DNA of 64,000 bases from contig NC_089183.1 in NCBI RefSeq assembly GCF_947507565.1, positions 1,736,001 to 1,800,000 of the forward strand, given 5' to 3'. This DNA is from Oscarella lobularis (Eukaryota > Porifera > Homoscleromorpha > Homosclerophorida > Oscarellidae). Both the position numbers and the translations under genes were made by a program. Position 1 is the stretch's first letter, and each line of letters starts with the position of its first letter. The notes beneath the pieces are model-generated. The model saw nothing but the letters and a program-made list of their open reading frames with translations, searched no databases and had not been told where the DNA came from. Positions 33,121 to 43,700 of the stretch are shown here, piece by piece.

Positions 33121-33488
33121 TCAATTTGTTTGAAGCTGGAATTCTCGATGATGATAAGTCCTACTCGATTCAGCTTCGCTTTTTCTTCACACAGCCGGTC
33201 CAACACTCCGGCGTTCTTCAAATCTGCGACGGCACTTACTGCGTTGGTTTTGAGGGCAAGATTCCGCCCGATGCCAGATTTTTCGGCGGCAATGACTATG
33301 CTAGCCTATGCTCACGCGTCGAAAATAGTAGTCCCATCTCTGCACCACAGTCTTCTAATACCTGGAAATTTCGCCTGGAAATTCATCCTAATTCGACGTC
33401 TGGAGTTACATACGTTAGCACAACTTCTGCAACATACGAGTACAGTCAAACATTGAAGCCGATTCAAGGTCTGCAGTTTAAAGTCTGA
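33121..33488 (+). CDS. Unrecognised frame with beta-sandwich-like composition
   Basis: About 120 residues: NLFEAGILDDDKSYSIQLRF, QICDGTYCVGFEGKIPP, WKFRLEIHPNSTSGVTYV, ending LKPIQGLQFKV. Alternating hydrophobic strands, few helices, a Cys pair and balanced composition look like a real extracellular-type or lectin-like fold rather than chance. It may be the last exon of a host gene, as a pyrimidine-rich stretch precedes it. A polyA-like AATAAA occurs at about 33550. No family could be named. Confidence 0.4.
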
Positions 33489-34116
33489 AGAAGAAAAGAA
33501 GAAAATACTCCTACGTTTCATCTGTTTGAACTTGGAATGTATTTGAACGAATAAACACTTGAATACAATGTTATCTAGCCTTAGAGTTTGTTCGTGAAAC
33601 ACGTACACAGTCACTAGCATGCAGCTTGAACGAAAATACAAACGTCTGAACTTGTTGCTGCTGTCGGAAGTGGACGAAGTCGATGGAGACAAAGAGGTAG
33701 CAAGGGAAGACTCATCGCTTCAGGCTCTTCTTTTTAGTTACGGCCTTTCGAGACCAAGACGTTCCTTGTTCGACGATATTCCGATTCGTTGCGTTGCAAT
33801 TCGTCGTCGTTCGATTGGGCGATTCGGCGACGCGTTCGTGGCGCGACGGCGCGCGTGACGGAGCGCCCGTGCACGGCGCGGGATGCGATGTGTCTCCGAC
33901 GTGCGCGGCGAGTCGACCTCACGATTTTGTTTTGGTTATCGGGCGGCCAATTACGCCACCCCCGACGTCGACGACGCCCCGGCTAACCGCCGATTTCAAA
34001 TGTCGTAGCCGGCGGGGAGAGCTCGAACGTCGCAACGTCGTCGGACAGGTCGGCCGACACAGCCAGCGATCCGCGTACCTGCCGTTTTTCGCTAGCCGTT
34101 TCTGTGCGAACGGCGA
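33489..34116. other. CpG-rich stretch with a short frame
   Basis: 33780-34090 is locally GC- and CpG-rich, unlike its surroundings. A frame at 33619-33858 (MQLERKYKRLNLLLLSEVDE, 79 residues) could be a first exon but has no recognised domain. The change of composition may mark a foreign segment or a promoter-proximal island. Confidence 0.35.
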
Positions 34117-34286
34117 CTTCTCACTGCTCACCTAGGGTCACTTCCCACTGCTCACTTCTCGTACGGTGTCACTTCTCACTGCTAATCCGGGTACTCTTCT
34201 TCCTGCTATACGGGGACTCCTCCGCACGTGGCCCACCGCACGCTGTCCTTTCTGTCGCCCCGACCGAGTCCGTCTTTCACGCACAG
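34117..34286 (+). repeat. 170-bp leader shared in inverse with 55074-55243
   Basis: From CTTCTCACTGCTCACC to TCACGCACAG it matches the reverse complement of 55074-55243 with only a few mismatches. Both copies stop matching after CACAG, and both are followed within about 20 bp by an ATG opening a short frame. It may be a common promoter or leader of one mobile family. Confidence 0.85.
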
Positions 34287-34301
34287 GCCTATCTCCTAGA
34301 C

Positions 34302-34412
34302 ATGGCCACCGTTGTCTTACCGGGTGTCAGCGATGAAGCGATTGATGGTCTTCAACATCTGATTGATATGGCGGGTGAAGTCAGTCAAAAGTATGATGAC
34401 ACTCCAGTTTAG
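34302..34412 (+). CDS. Short frame of a repeat family
   Basis: 36 residues, MATVVLPGVSDEAIDGLQHL followed by IDMAGEVSQKYDDTPV, the stop falling in the first 20-bp repeat unit. Its last 15 codons and the repeats are found again, inverted, at 49591-49771. It is probably a broken first exon of a mobile element. Confidence 0.35.
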   Translation: MATVVLPGVSDEAIDGLQHLIDMAGEVSQKYDDTPV

Positions 34413-35195
34413 GTTATGCGACACTAGTTTAGGTTATGAGACGCCAGTTTAGGTTATGAGACGCCAGTTTAGGTTATGAGATGCAAGTTTATGTTCTAGT
34501 TTAGGTTATGCGACGCAAGTTTAGGTTATGAAGGACCAGTTTAGGTTATAAAGGGCAAGTTTAGGTTATGCGACACTAGTTTAGGTTATGCGACACTAGT
34601 TTAGGTTATGAGACGCCAGTTTAGGTTATGAGACGCAAGTTTATGTTCTAGTTTAGGTTATGCGACGCAAGTTTAGGTTATGAAGGACCAGTTTAGGTTA
34701 TAAAGGACCAGTTTAGGTTATGCGACTCTAGTTTAGGTTATGCGACGCCAGTTTAAGGTTTAGTTTAGGTTATGAGACGCAAGTTTAGGTTATGAAGGAC
34801 CAGTTTAGGTTATAAAGGACCAGTTTAGGTTATGCGACTCTAGTTTAGGTTATGCGACGCCAGTTTAAGGTTTAGTTTAGGTTATGAGACGCCAGTTAAG
34901 TTATGAGACGACAGTTTAGGTGATGAGACGCCAGTTTAGGTTATGAGACGCAAGTTTATGTTCTAGTTTAGGTTATGAAGGACTAGTTTAGGTTATAAAG
35001 GACCAGTTTAGGTTATGCGACACTAGTTTAGGTTATGCGACACTAGGTTAGGTTATGCGACGCAAGTTTAGGTTATGACGGACCAGTTTAGGTTATGAGA
35101 CAATAGTTTAGGTTATGATACGCCACTTTAAGGTTTAGTTTAGGCTATGAGACGCCAGTTTAGGCTATGAGACGCCAGTTCAACGTTTAGTGTCA
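34400..35195 (+). repeat. 20-bp minisatellite, about 39 copies
   Basis: The unit is AGTTTAGGTTATGCGACGCC with variants (GAGACGCC, AAGGACC, CGACACT). Units are often grouped in a higher-order pattern of five to seven. The same unit forms a short inverted array at 49591-49740. Confidence 0.93.
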
Positions 35196-35210
35196 GGCAC
35201 TGTTTAATTA

Positions 35211-35333
35211 ATGCAGTCTTTTCGTACCCTGCAATGCGAAATACTCAATGCTACACTATGCTTTATTGGCTATGCTTTATTACCTATCACGTTAATCAGT
35301 GTGCGTAGTATAATCATCTCGTGTCTCGTGCGT
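35211..35333. other. Unique flank before the LINE array
   Basis: Short unique stretch between the 20-bp minisatellite and the mixed (TGCG)n/(TG)n tract. No gene. Confidence 0.5.
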
Positions 35334-35370
35334 GCGTGCGTGCGTGCGTGCGCGCGCGCGCGCGCGCGCG

Positions 35371-35434
<64 letters not shown>
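35334..35434 (+). repeat. (TGCG)n/(CG)n/(TG)n tract upstream of LINE copy 1
   Basis: (CGTG)n and (CG)n followed by about 70 bp of (TG)n. It ends exactly where the LINE sequence begins (CCCGGATGCGGC). It is interpreted as the 5' half of the target tract. Confidence 0.9.
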
Positions 35435-35435
<1 letters not shown>

Positions 35436-38400
35436 CCGGATGCGGCATGGCTTCTAATCTTCCTGGAAATTCGCGTACAATCGGGCCAGCAACGTGCCCA
35501 ATCAACGGTTGTACGTTTGCAGCTGAGTTTTCGATTGTTCTGCAGCATATTCGTCGCTCACATTCGCCTCTCGATGTTCCGTCGAATTTTGTCGTCTCAA
35601 ACGGGCTTTCACAATGCCCTACGTGCAAGAACTACTTCAAGAAGATACAATCCCATGTTGCGAGGTGCTCAAAGCCGAGAAATGCCTCTGCGCTAGAGGC
35701 TGAGGTCTTGAATGTGGTTTCCGGCACGGTTCCCTCAGAAGGAGCCCCATCACAATCACAGTACACATTGCGGGGCTCAAATCACCGCTCGAATAGCACA
35801 TTGCCGCCTTCAACATGTGCGTCGATAGAAGTCCCTGCTCAATCGTCTGCTCAATCGTCTAATGGCACGTCATTGCCGCCATCAAGTTGTGCTTCGACTG
35901 TGGTTCCATCTCAGTTGTCTGCACCACCGCCGATAGTCGCAAGCTACGAAGAAGGTTTTCAATTTCTTGCCCAGTTGGACTTCGCCGATCTTGCTTCAAC
36001 CTTTTCACCGACGACCGAGCACGTCCCTTTGTACCTGCATCCTCTTTTTGGTGACTGTTGCCGCCTGGTTTTTGACGAAATAACATCAAACCCGGGGAAC
36101 ATCGATGCATGGAAGCTTTTCTACCTGTTGCCGAGGCTAATTCTTCAACCGGTTGGGCGGAAATCGTCAACCGAATCTGATGAAGCGACCGATCGCAAAA
36201 CGAGAATGTCTCTCTTTCTTGAACGAAAATGGGGGACGCTTTACTTGTCATCACAATCCGCGATTCCGGAGAATGCCTCGTCCCGGAGTACCGACGACGA
36301 ACAGGAAACGGATGAAGTGCTTCTCTCATCCTCGCTGGCTCGGAGCATAGAAAAGAAAGTTCGTCACGGCGAAATTTCACGCGCCGGTCATCTTCTGACC
36401 AGTTCTGGTTTAGCGGCTCCCAACGAAGAAACGTTTCGCAAGTTACAATCAAAACATCCGTCCGCGGAGCCTCCAGACATTAACAACGTTTCGACTGCTC
36501 CCGTGCAAGCGTCACTACAGACAATTCGACAAGTCTTGCGTGAAAGTGCCCGCGGTTCCGGACCAGGGTGCGACGGTTGGCGCTTCGAACACTTCAAGCT
36601 CCTTCTCGAAGATCTTGAATTGTTGTCGGCATTTACAGAAGTGTGCAACTTCGCTTTGCGGGGCGATATTCCACCGACGGCAGCAACTGCGTTTGCCGGA
36701 GCTCGTCTTATTGCACTGCAGAAAGGCAACAACGATGTACGACCGATAGCGGTTGGAAATGTCTTCCGCCGGATTGTTGCAAAAGCAGCTTGCAACGTGC
36801 TTCGTTCCGCTTTTGAGGATTTTTTCTCTCCGTTTCAGTTTGGCGTTGCAACCCCGGGAGGATCGGAGCAGCTTGTGCACCTTCTCCAAACTGTGGCAAG
36901 CCAGAAGCCAGATTGGGTTGTCATGAAAACCGACGCAAAGAACGCCTTTAATTCTGTGTCCCGACAGCGCTTTCTCGACTTAGTTGGCGAATTGTTTCCG
37001 TCATTGTACCCGTTCGTGGCACTCTGCTACGCTTCGCCGCCACTGTTAGTGACAACGATCAACAGAGAAAATGGCGAAATGAGTTACCACTGCATCGAGT
37101 CGCAGGAAGGGGTGCAGCAGGGGGATCCGTTAGGTCCTTTTCTGTTTTCACTCACTTTGCAGTCTTGTCTTGTGAACGCTCATGCCGGAATGAGATCGGG
37201 ATTGGTTGCTAGTTACCTTGATGACGCTGTGATCACGGGCCCGGTTCAGGATGTTACAACGGCGTTTGACACTCTAACGGATCAAATGGAAGGCATTGGG
37301 CTAGTCATGAGGCGGGATAAGTGCGAGGCCTTTTCTGCTGACCCAACGTTAACGTGGCCGGTGTCAAATGTCCCCTTTTCGTCATCTGGCATTGTCATTC
37401 TCGGTTGTCCTGTTGGCATAGACAGTTTTGTCAAGTCAACGTGCCAGGAGATTGTCGCAAAGGAGAAGGAATTTCTCACTCGTCTGAAGCAGCTCAAGAA
37501 TATGCAATCAGCGTCGCTGCTACTCCGCTACTGCGGCATCGGCAGAATTTCTCACCTTCTGCGTTCAATAGCGCCGTCGCTTCTACACTCTGCTGCTCGT
37601 TTTCACGACGAAAACATCTCTGCTTGCCTTCAGTCCTTGATTGGATGCGAATTAAGAGAAACTCAAGTTCTGCAGGCTCAGCTCCGTCTATCGCAGGGAG
37701 GCCTTGGTCTTTCATCGGCACAGGTGACTTCTCATTGTGCTTATCTCGCTTCTTGGGCGTCAACGTTTGATCAGCTGCCGTCCCGTCTACTACAATTTCG
37801 TTCGGACTCGCTTGGGCTGAGCTTCGAGCCCACTCCGGCATTCATGAGTGGTGAGGTCAATTCTGTGCACGAATTCCTTTGCAACAATTGTCCGGAAGTT
37901 GCGAAGTTGTATCCGACATGGGAATCAGTTCTACTAAAACCAGCCAAGTTGCAGAAAAAGCTATCTCACTTGCTGTCAAGGGAAGATTACGGCAACTTAC
38001 TGGCAGCAGTTGACCAGAGATCGAAAGCACGCATCCTCAGCGCTAGCAGTTCGGAAGCTGGCGTTTGGCTCGACACCATACCAGCTGAGAGGCAACTGTC
38101 ATTCACAAATGCGGAGTTCCAGACTGCCGTGGCCCTGCGACTGGGTGTGCCTATTCCTCTGCTCCGTGAAGTTCGCCAGTGCACTTGTGGTGCACAGCCG
38201 GATGCGGAAGGATACCACTTGCTAACGTGCCGGCAGGGCGGGGGGGCAACCCGTCGCCACGACGCAATCACATATGCTTGGGTGTCAATGCTCCGTTCGG
38301 TGGGATATCGCTGCGCGGTTGAGCCGGTGGAGCAGTTTGAAGATAAGACGCGCCCTGACATCAGCGTTTACAATTTTCGTGACGGAAAAAAGTTGTTGCT

Positions 38401-38909
38401 GGATGTCTCTGTCGCTCATCCTCTTCGCTCGTCCTACGTGGCCCAGTCAGCAACCACAGCTGGAAGCAGTGCAGCAAAGCGCGACACGGAAAAGAGGCAG
38501 AAGTACGGCCTCATTGCAGAGAATCTTGGCTACATGTTCGAGCCACTTGCGTTTGAAGTTTACGGCCGCTGGAGTCCAACCGCTGTCGAGCTTTTCCGTT
38601 CCTGTGCTCGTCGACCTTCGCAGGACTTTTTAGCCGACCGTTTAGCTTTCCTCAACTATTGGCGCCGAAGATTTTCTGTCTGCCTCCAGCGACAGAATTC
38701 GCGAATCGTGCTAGCAAAGCTTATGGCCATCGTGCCCAGTGCTAACCATCGCCCAACTCTGGGGCCTCCGGACACAGACATTCGCTATTTCTCATCGTAA
38801 CCGACTCTCTCTTGTCCCCTTCCCTTTGTGTGTTTGTGCGTGTGTGTGTTTTGCTCCCCTTCCCAACTTTTCCTTATCTACTGTGTTTTTAAGGATCTAT
38901 CCAAATATA

Positions 38910-38912
<3 letters not shown>
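35435..38912 (+). mobile_element. LINE copy 1, full length, in a (TG)n tract
   Basis: 3,478 bp: a 12-bp 5' leader, one long frame and a 112-bp 3' tail (38801-38912) ending CCAAATATAACA, with no polyA. (TG)n borders both ends. The 5' junction is the same as in copy 3 and the 3' tail is shared by all three copies, so the boundaries are set by comparison. It is a non-LTR retrotransposon with a restriction-like endonuclease and, by the evidence here, a preference for (TG)n. Confidence 0.88.
35447..38800 (+). CDS. LINE polyprotein: zinc fingers, reverse transcriptase, restriction-like endonuclease
   Basis: 1,117 residues from ATG 35447 (MASNLPGNSRTIG); an upstream in-frame extension only translates the microsatellite. 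A C2H2-type finger (CPINGCTFAAEF...HIRRSH, about 17-40) and a CCHC-like finger (CPTCKNYFKKIQSHVARC, about 58-75) should bind target DNA. The reverse transcriptase spans about 360-680: GPGCDGWRFEHFK, RPIAVGNVFRRI, VVMKTDAKNAFNSV (first Asp), GVQQGDPLGPFLF and the active-site SYLDDAVI (about 587-594). The C-terminus has CTCGAQPDAEGYHLLTC (about 911-927) and a PD...D endonuclease motif, RPDISVYNF...LLLDVSV (about 968-987), as in R2-type elements. The enzyme would nick the target and prime reverse transcription from it. The frame is intact; clade is not certain. Confidence 0.88.
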   Translation: MASNLPGNSRTIGPATCPINGCTFAAEFSIVLQHIRRSHSPLDVPSNFVVSNGLSQCPTCKNYFKKIQSHVARCSKPRNASALEAEVLNVVSGTVPSEGAPSQSQYTLRGSNHRSNSTLPPSTCASIEVPAQSSAQSSNGTSLPPSSCASTVVPSQLSAPPPIVASYEEGFQFLAQLDFADLASTFSPTTEHVPLYLHPLFGDCCRLVFDEITSNPGNIDAWKLFYLLPRLILQPVGRKSSTESDEATDRKTRMSLFLERKWGTLYLSSQSAIPENASSRSTDDEQETDEVLLSSSLARSIEKKVRHGEISRAGHLLTSSGLAAPNEETFRKLQSKHPSAEPPDINNVSTAPVQASLQTIRQVLRESARGSGPGCDGWRFEHFKLLLEDLELLSAFTEVCNFALRGDIPPTAATAFAGARLIALQKGNNDVRPIAVGNVFRRIVAKAACNVLRSAFEDFFSPFQFGVATPGGSEQLVHLLQTVASQKPDWVVMKTDAKNAFNSVSRQRFLDLVGELFPSLYPFVALCYASPPLLVTTINRENGEMSYHCIESQEGVQQGDPLGPFLFSLTLQSCLVNAHAGMRSGLVASYLDDAVITGPVQDVTTAFDTLTDQMEGIGLVMRRDKCEAFSADPTLTWPVSNVPFSSSGIVILGCPVGIDSFVKSTCQEIVAKEKEFLTRLKQLKNMQSASLLLRYCGIGRISHLLRSIAPSLLHSAARFHDENISACLQSLIGCELRETQVLQAQLRLSQGGLGLSSAQVTSHCAYLASWASTFDQLPSRLLQFRSDSLGLSFEPTPAFMSGEVNSVHEFLCNNCPEVAKLYPTWESVLLKPAKLQKKLSHLLSREDYGNLLAAVDQRSKARILSASSSEAGVWLDTIPAERQLSFTNAEFQTAVALRLGVPIPLLREVRQCTCGAQPDAEGYHLLTCRQGGGATRRHDAITYAWVSMLRSVGYRCAVEPVEQFEDKTRPDISVYNFRDGKKLLLDVSVAHPLRSSYVAQSATTAGSSAAKRDTEKRQKYGLIAENLGYMFEPLAFEVYGRWSPTAVELFRSCARRPSQDFLADRLAFLNYWRRRFSVCLQRQNSRIVLAKLMAIVPSANHRPTLGPPDTDIRYFSS

Positions 38913-38969
<57 letters not shown>
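38913..38969 (+). repeat. (TG)n between LINE copies 1 and 2
   Basis: Pure TG dinucleotides directly joining the 3' end of copy 1 to the truncated 5' end of copy 2. Confidence 0.95.
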
Positions 38970-38970
<1 letters not shown>

Positions 38971-40710
38971 GTGAACGCTCATGCCGGAATGAGATCGGGA
39001 TTGGTTGCTAGTTACCTTGATGACGCTGTGATCACGGGCCCGGTTCAGGATGTTACAACGGCGTTTGACACTCTAACGGATCAAATGGAAGGCATTGGGC
39101 TAGTCATGAGGCGGGATAAGTGCGAGGCCTTTTCTGCTGACCCAACGTTAACGTGGCCGGTGTCAAATGTCCCCTTTTCATCATCTGGCATTGTCATTCT
39201 CGGTTGTCCTGTTGGCATTGACAGTTTTGTCCAGTCAACGTGCCAGGAGATTGTCGCAAAGGAGAAGGAATTTCTCACTCGTCTGAAGCAGCTCAAGAAT
39301 ATGCAATCAGCGTCGCTGCTACTCCGCTACTGCGGCACCGGCAGAATTTCTCACCTTCTGCGTTCAATAGCGCCGTCGCTTCTACAACCTGATGCTCGTT
39401 TTCACGACGAAAACATCTCTGCTTGCCTTCAGTCCTTGATTGGATGCGAATTAAGAAAAACTCAAGTTCTGCAGGCTCAGCTCCGTCTATCGCAGGGAGG
39501 CCTTGGTCTTTCATCGGCACAGGTGACTTCTCACTGTGCTTATCTCGCTTCTTGGGCGTCAACGTTTGATCAGCTGCCGTCCCGTCTACTACAATTTCGT
39601 TCGGACTCGCTTGGGCTGAGCTTCGAACCCACTCCGGCATTCATGAGTGGTGAGGTCAATTCTGTGCACGAATTCCTTTGCAACAATTGTCCGGAAGTTG
39701 CGAAGTTGTATCCGACATGGGAATCAGTTCTACTAAAACCAGCCAAGTTGCAGAAAAAGCTATCTCACTTGCTGTCAAGGGAAGATTACGGCAACTTGCT
39801 GGCAGCAGTTGACCAGAGCTCGAAAGCACGCATCCTCAGCGCTAGCAGTTCGGAAGCTGGCGTTTGGCTCGACACCATACCAGCTGAGAGGCAACTGTCA
39901 TTCACAAATGCGGAGTTCCAGACTGCCGTGGCCCTGCGACTGGGTGTGCCTATTCCTCTGCTCCGTGAAGTTCGCCAGTGCACTTGTGGTGCACAGCCGG
40001 ATGCGGAAGGATACCACTTGCTAACGTGCCGGCAGGGCGGGGGGGGCAACCCGTCGCCACGACGCAATCACATATGCTTGGGTGTCAATGTTCCGTTCGG
40101 TGGGATATCGCTGCGCGGTTGAGCCGGTGGAGCAGTTTGAAGATAAGACGCGCCCTGACATCAGCGTTTACAATTTTCGTGACGGAAAAAAGTTGTTGCT
40201 GGATGTCTCTGTCGCTCACCCTCTTCGCTCGTCCTACGTGGCCCAGTCAGCAACCACAGCTGGAAGCAGTGCAGCAAAGCGCGACACGGAAAAGAGGCAG
40301 AAGTACGGCCTCATTGCAGAGAATCTTGGCTACTTGTTTGAGCCACTTGCGTTTGAAGTTTACGGCCGCTGGAGTCCAACCGCTGTCGAGCTTTTCCGTT
40401 CCTGTGCTCGTCGACCTTCGCAGGACTTTTTAGCCGACCGTCTAGCTTTCCTTAACTATTGGCGCCGAAGATTTTCTGTCTGCCTCCAGCGACAGAATTC
40501 GCGAATCGTGCTAGCAAAGCTTATGGCCATCGTGCCCAGTGCTAACCATCGCCCAACTCTGGGGCCTCCGGACACAGACATTCGCTATTTCTCATCGTAA
40601 CCGACTTTCTCTTGTCCCCTTCCCTTTGTGTGTTTGTGCGTGTGTGTGTTTTGCTCCCCTTCCCAACTTTTCCTTATCTACTGTGTTTTTAAGGATCTAT
40701 TCAAATATAA
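38970..40710 (+). mobile_element. LINE copy 2, 5'-truncated and frameshifted
   Basis: Begins inside the reverse transcriptase at TTGTGAACGCTCATGCC (equal to about 37170 of copy 1), just upstream of SYLDDAV, and keeps the full 3' tail. The junction has TTGTG, which overlaps the TG tract. The frame is broken near 40040 by one extra G in a G run (eight instead of seven), so the endonuclease continues in another frame (about 40082-40600). Otherwise it is nearly identical to copies 1 and 3. 5' truncation is the usual result of incomplete target-primed reverse transcription. Confidence 0.9.
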
Positions 40711-40717
40711 TGTGTGT

Positions 40718-40748
<31 letters not shown>
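40711..40748 (+). repeat. (TG)n between LINE copies 2 and 3
   Basis: TG repeats with one TATG interruption. They separate the 3' tail of copy 2 from the CCCGGATGCGGC start of copy 3. Confidence 0.95.
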
Positions 40749-43700
40749 CCCGGATGCGGCATGGCTTCTAATCTTCCTGGAAATTCGCGTACAATCGGGC
40801 CAGCAACGTGCCCAATCAACGGTTGTACGTTTGCAGCTGAGTTTTCGATTGTTCTGCAGCATATTCGTCGCTCACATTCGCCTCTCGATGTTCCGTCGAA
40901 TTTTGTCGTCTCAAACGGGCTTTCACAATGCCCTACGTGCAAGAACTACTTCAAGAAGATACAATCCCATGTTGCGAGGTGCTCAAAGCCGAGAAATGCC
41001 TCTGCGCTAGAGGCTGAGGGCTTGAATGTGGTTTCCGGCACGGTTCCCTCAGAAGGAGCCCCATCACAATCACAGTACACATTGCGGGGCTCAAATCACC
41101 GCTCGAATAGCACATTGCCGCCTTCAACATGTGCGTCGATAGAAGTCCCTGCTCAATCGTCTGCTCAATCGTCTAATGGCACGTCATTGCCGCCATCAAG
41201 TTGTGCTTCGACTGTGGTTCCATCTCAGTTGTCTGCACCACCGCCGATAGTCGCAAGCTACGAAGAAGGTTTTCAATTTCTTGCCCAGTTGGACTTCGCC
41301 GATCTTGCTTCAACCTTTTCACCGACGACCGAGCACGTCCCTTTGTACCTGCATCCTCTTTTTGGTGACTGTTGCCGCCTGGTTTTTGACGAAATAACAT
41401 CAAACCCGGGGAACATCGATGCGTGGAAGCTTTTCTACCTGTTGCCGAGGCTAATTCTTCAACCGGTTGGGCGGAAATCGTCAACCGAATCTGATGAAGC
41501 GACCGATCGCAAAACGAGAATGTCTCTCTTTCTTGAACGAAAATGGGGGACGCTTTACTTGTCATCACAATCCGCGATTCCGGAGAATGCCTCGTCCCGG
41601 AGTACCGACGACGAACAGGAAACGGATGAAGTGCTCCTCTCATCCTCGCTGGCTCGGAGCATAGAAAAGAAAGTTCGTCACGGCGAAATTTCACGCGCCG
41701 GTCATCTTCTGACCAGTTCTGGTTTAGCGGCTCCCAACGAAGAAACGTTTCGCAAGTTACAATCAAAACATCCGTCCGCGGAGCCTCCAGACATTAACAA
41801 CGTTTCGACTGCTCCCGTGCAAGCGTCACTACAGACAATTCGACAAGTCTTGCGTGAAAGTGCCCGCGGTTCCGGACCAGGGTGCGACGGTTGGCGCTTC
41901 GAACACTTCAAGCTCCTTCTCGAAGATCTTGAATTGTTGTCGGCATTTACAGAAGTGTGCAACTTCGCTTTGCGAGGCGATATTCCACCGACGGCAGCAA
42001 CTGCGTTTGCCGGAGCTCGTCTTATTGCACTGCAGAAAGGCAACAACGATGTACGACCAATAGCGGTTGGAAATGTCTTCCGCCGGATTGTTGCAAAAGC
42101 AGCTTGCAACGTGCTTCGTTCCGCTTTTGAGGATTTTTTCTCTCCGTTTCAGTTTGGCGTTGCAACCCCGGGAGGATCGGAGCAGCTTGTGCACCTTCTC
42201 CAAACTGTGGCAAGCCAGAAGCCAGATTGGGTTGTCATGAAAACCGACGCAAAGAACGCCTTTAATTCTGTGTCCCGACAGCGCTTTCTCGACTTAGTTG
42301 GCGAATTGTTTCCGTCATTGTACCCGTTCGTGGCACTCTGCTACGCTACGCCGCCACTGTTAGTGACAACGATCAACAGAGAAAATGGCGACATGAGTTA
42401 CCACTGCATCGAGTCGCAGGAAGGGGTGCAGCAGGGGGATCCGTTAGGTCCTTTTCTGTTTTCACTCACCTTGCAGTCTTGTCTTGTGAACGCTCATGCC
42501 GGAATGAGATCGGGATTGGTTGCTAGTTACCTTGATGACGCGGTGATCACGGGCCCGGTTCAGGATGTTACAACGGCGTTTGACACTCTAACGGATCAAA
42601 TGGAAGGCATTGGGCTAGTCATGAGGCGGGATAAGTGCGAGGCCTTTTCTGCTGACCCAACGTTAACGTGGCCGGTGTCAAATGTCCCTTTTTCGTCATC
42701 TGGCATTGTCATTCTCGGTTGTCCTGTTGGCATTGACAGTTTTGTCCAGTCAACGTGCCATGAGATTGTCGCAAAGGAGAAGGAATTTCTCACTCGTCTG
42801 AAGCAGCTCAAGAATATGCAATCAGCGTCGCTGCTACTCCGCTACTGCGGCACCGGCAGAATTTCTCACCTTCTGCGTTCAATAGCGCCGTCGCTTCTAC
42901 ACTCTGCTGCTCGTTTTCGCGACGAAAACATCTCTGCTTGCCTTCAGTCCTTGATTGGATGCGAATTAAGAGAAACTCAAGTTCTGCAGGCTCAGCTCCG
43001 TCTATCGCAGGGAGGCCTGGTCTTTCATCGGCACAGGTGACTTCTCACTGTGCTTATCTTGCTTCTTGGGCGTCAACGTTTGATCAGCTGCCGTCCCGTC
43101 TACTACAATTTCGTTCGGACTCGCTTGGGCTGAGCTTCGAACCCACTCCGGCATTCATGAGTGGTGAGGTCAATTCTGTGCACGAATTCCTTTGCAACAA
43201 TTGTCCGGAAGTTGCGAAGTTGTATCCGACATGGGAATCAGTTCTACTAAAACCAGCCAAGTTGCAGAAAAAGCTATCTCACTTGCTGTCAAGGGAAGAT
43301 TACGGCAACTTGCTGGCAGCAGTTGACCAGAGATCGAAAGCACGCATCCTCAGCGCTAGCAGTTCGGAAGCTGGCGTTTGGCTCGACACCATACCAGCTG
43401 AGAGGCAACTGTCATTCACAAATGCGGAGTTCCAGACTGCCGTGGCCCTGCGACTGGGTGTGCCTATTCCTCTGCTCCGTGAAGTTCGCCAGTGCACTTG
43501 TGGTGCACAGCCGGATGCGGAAGGATACCACTTGCTAACGTGCCGGCAGGGCGGGGGGGCAACCCGTCGCCACGACGCAATCACATATGCTTGGGTGTCA
43601 ATGCTCCGTTCGGTGGGATATCGCTGCGCGGTCGAGCCGGTGGAGCAGTTTGAAGATAAGACGCGCCCTGACATCAGCGTTTACAATTTTCGTGACGGAA

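Noticed and set aside
33780-34135. Arg-rich overlapping frames in the CpG-rich stretch
   Set aside because: Open frames in several phases on both strands are expected from GC-rich sequence; no domain or splice support.
30955-35195. CRISPR-like direct repeats
   Set aside because: Units are contiguous, with no unique spacers, and the setting is eukaryotic. These are minisatellites.
34400-35195. Telomere-like TTAGG repeats
   Set aside because: The TTTAGGTTATG string is part of a 20-bp unit and does not form a simple hexamer array.
35321-35446. N-terminal extension of the LINE protein made of Cys-Val repeats
   Set aside because: It only translates the (TG)n tract, which is target DNA. The conserved start in both full copies is the ATG 12 bp inside the element.
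35859-42203. Repeated minus-strand frames of 100-200 residues within the LINE copies
   Set aside because: Antisense shadows of the polyprotein, present in the same place in each copy and without domains.
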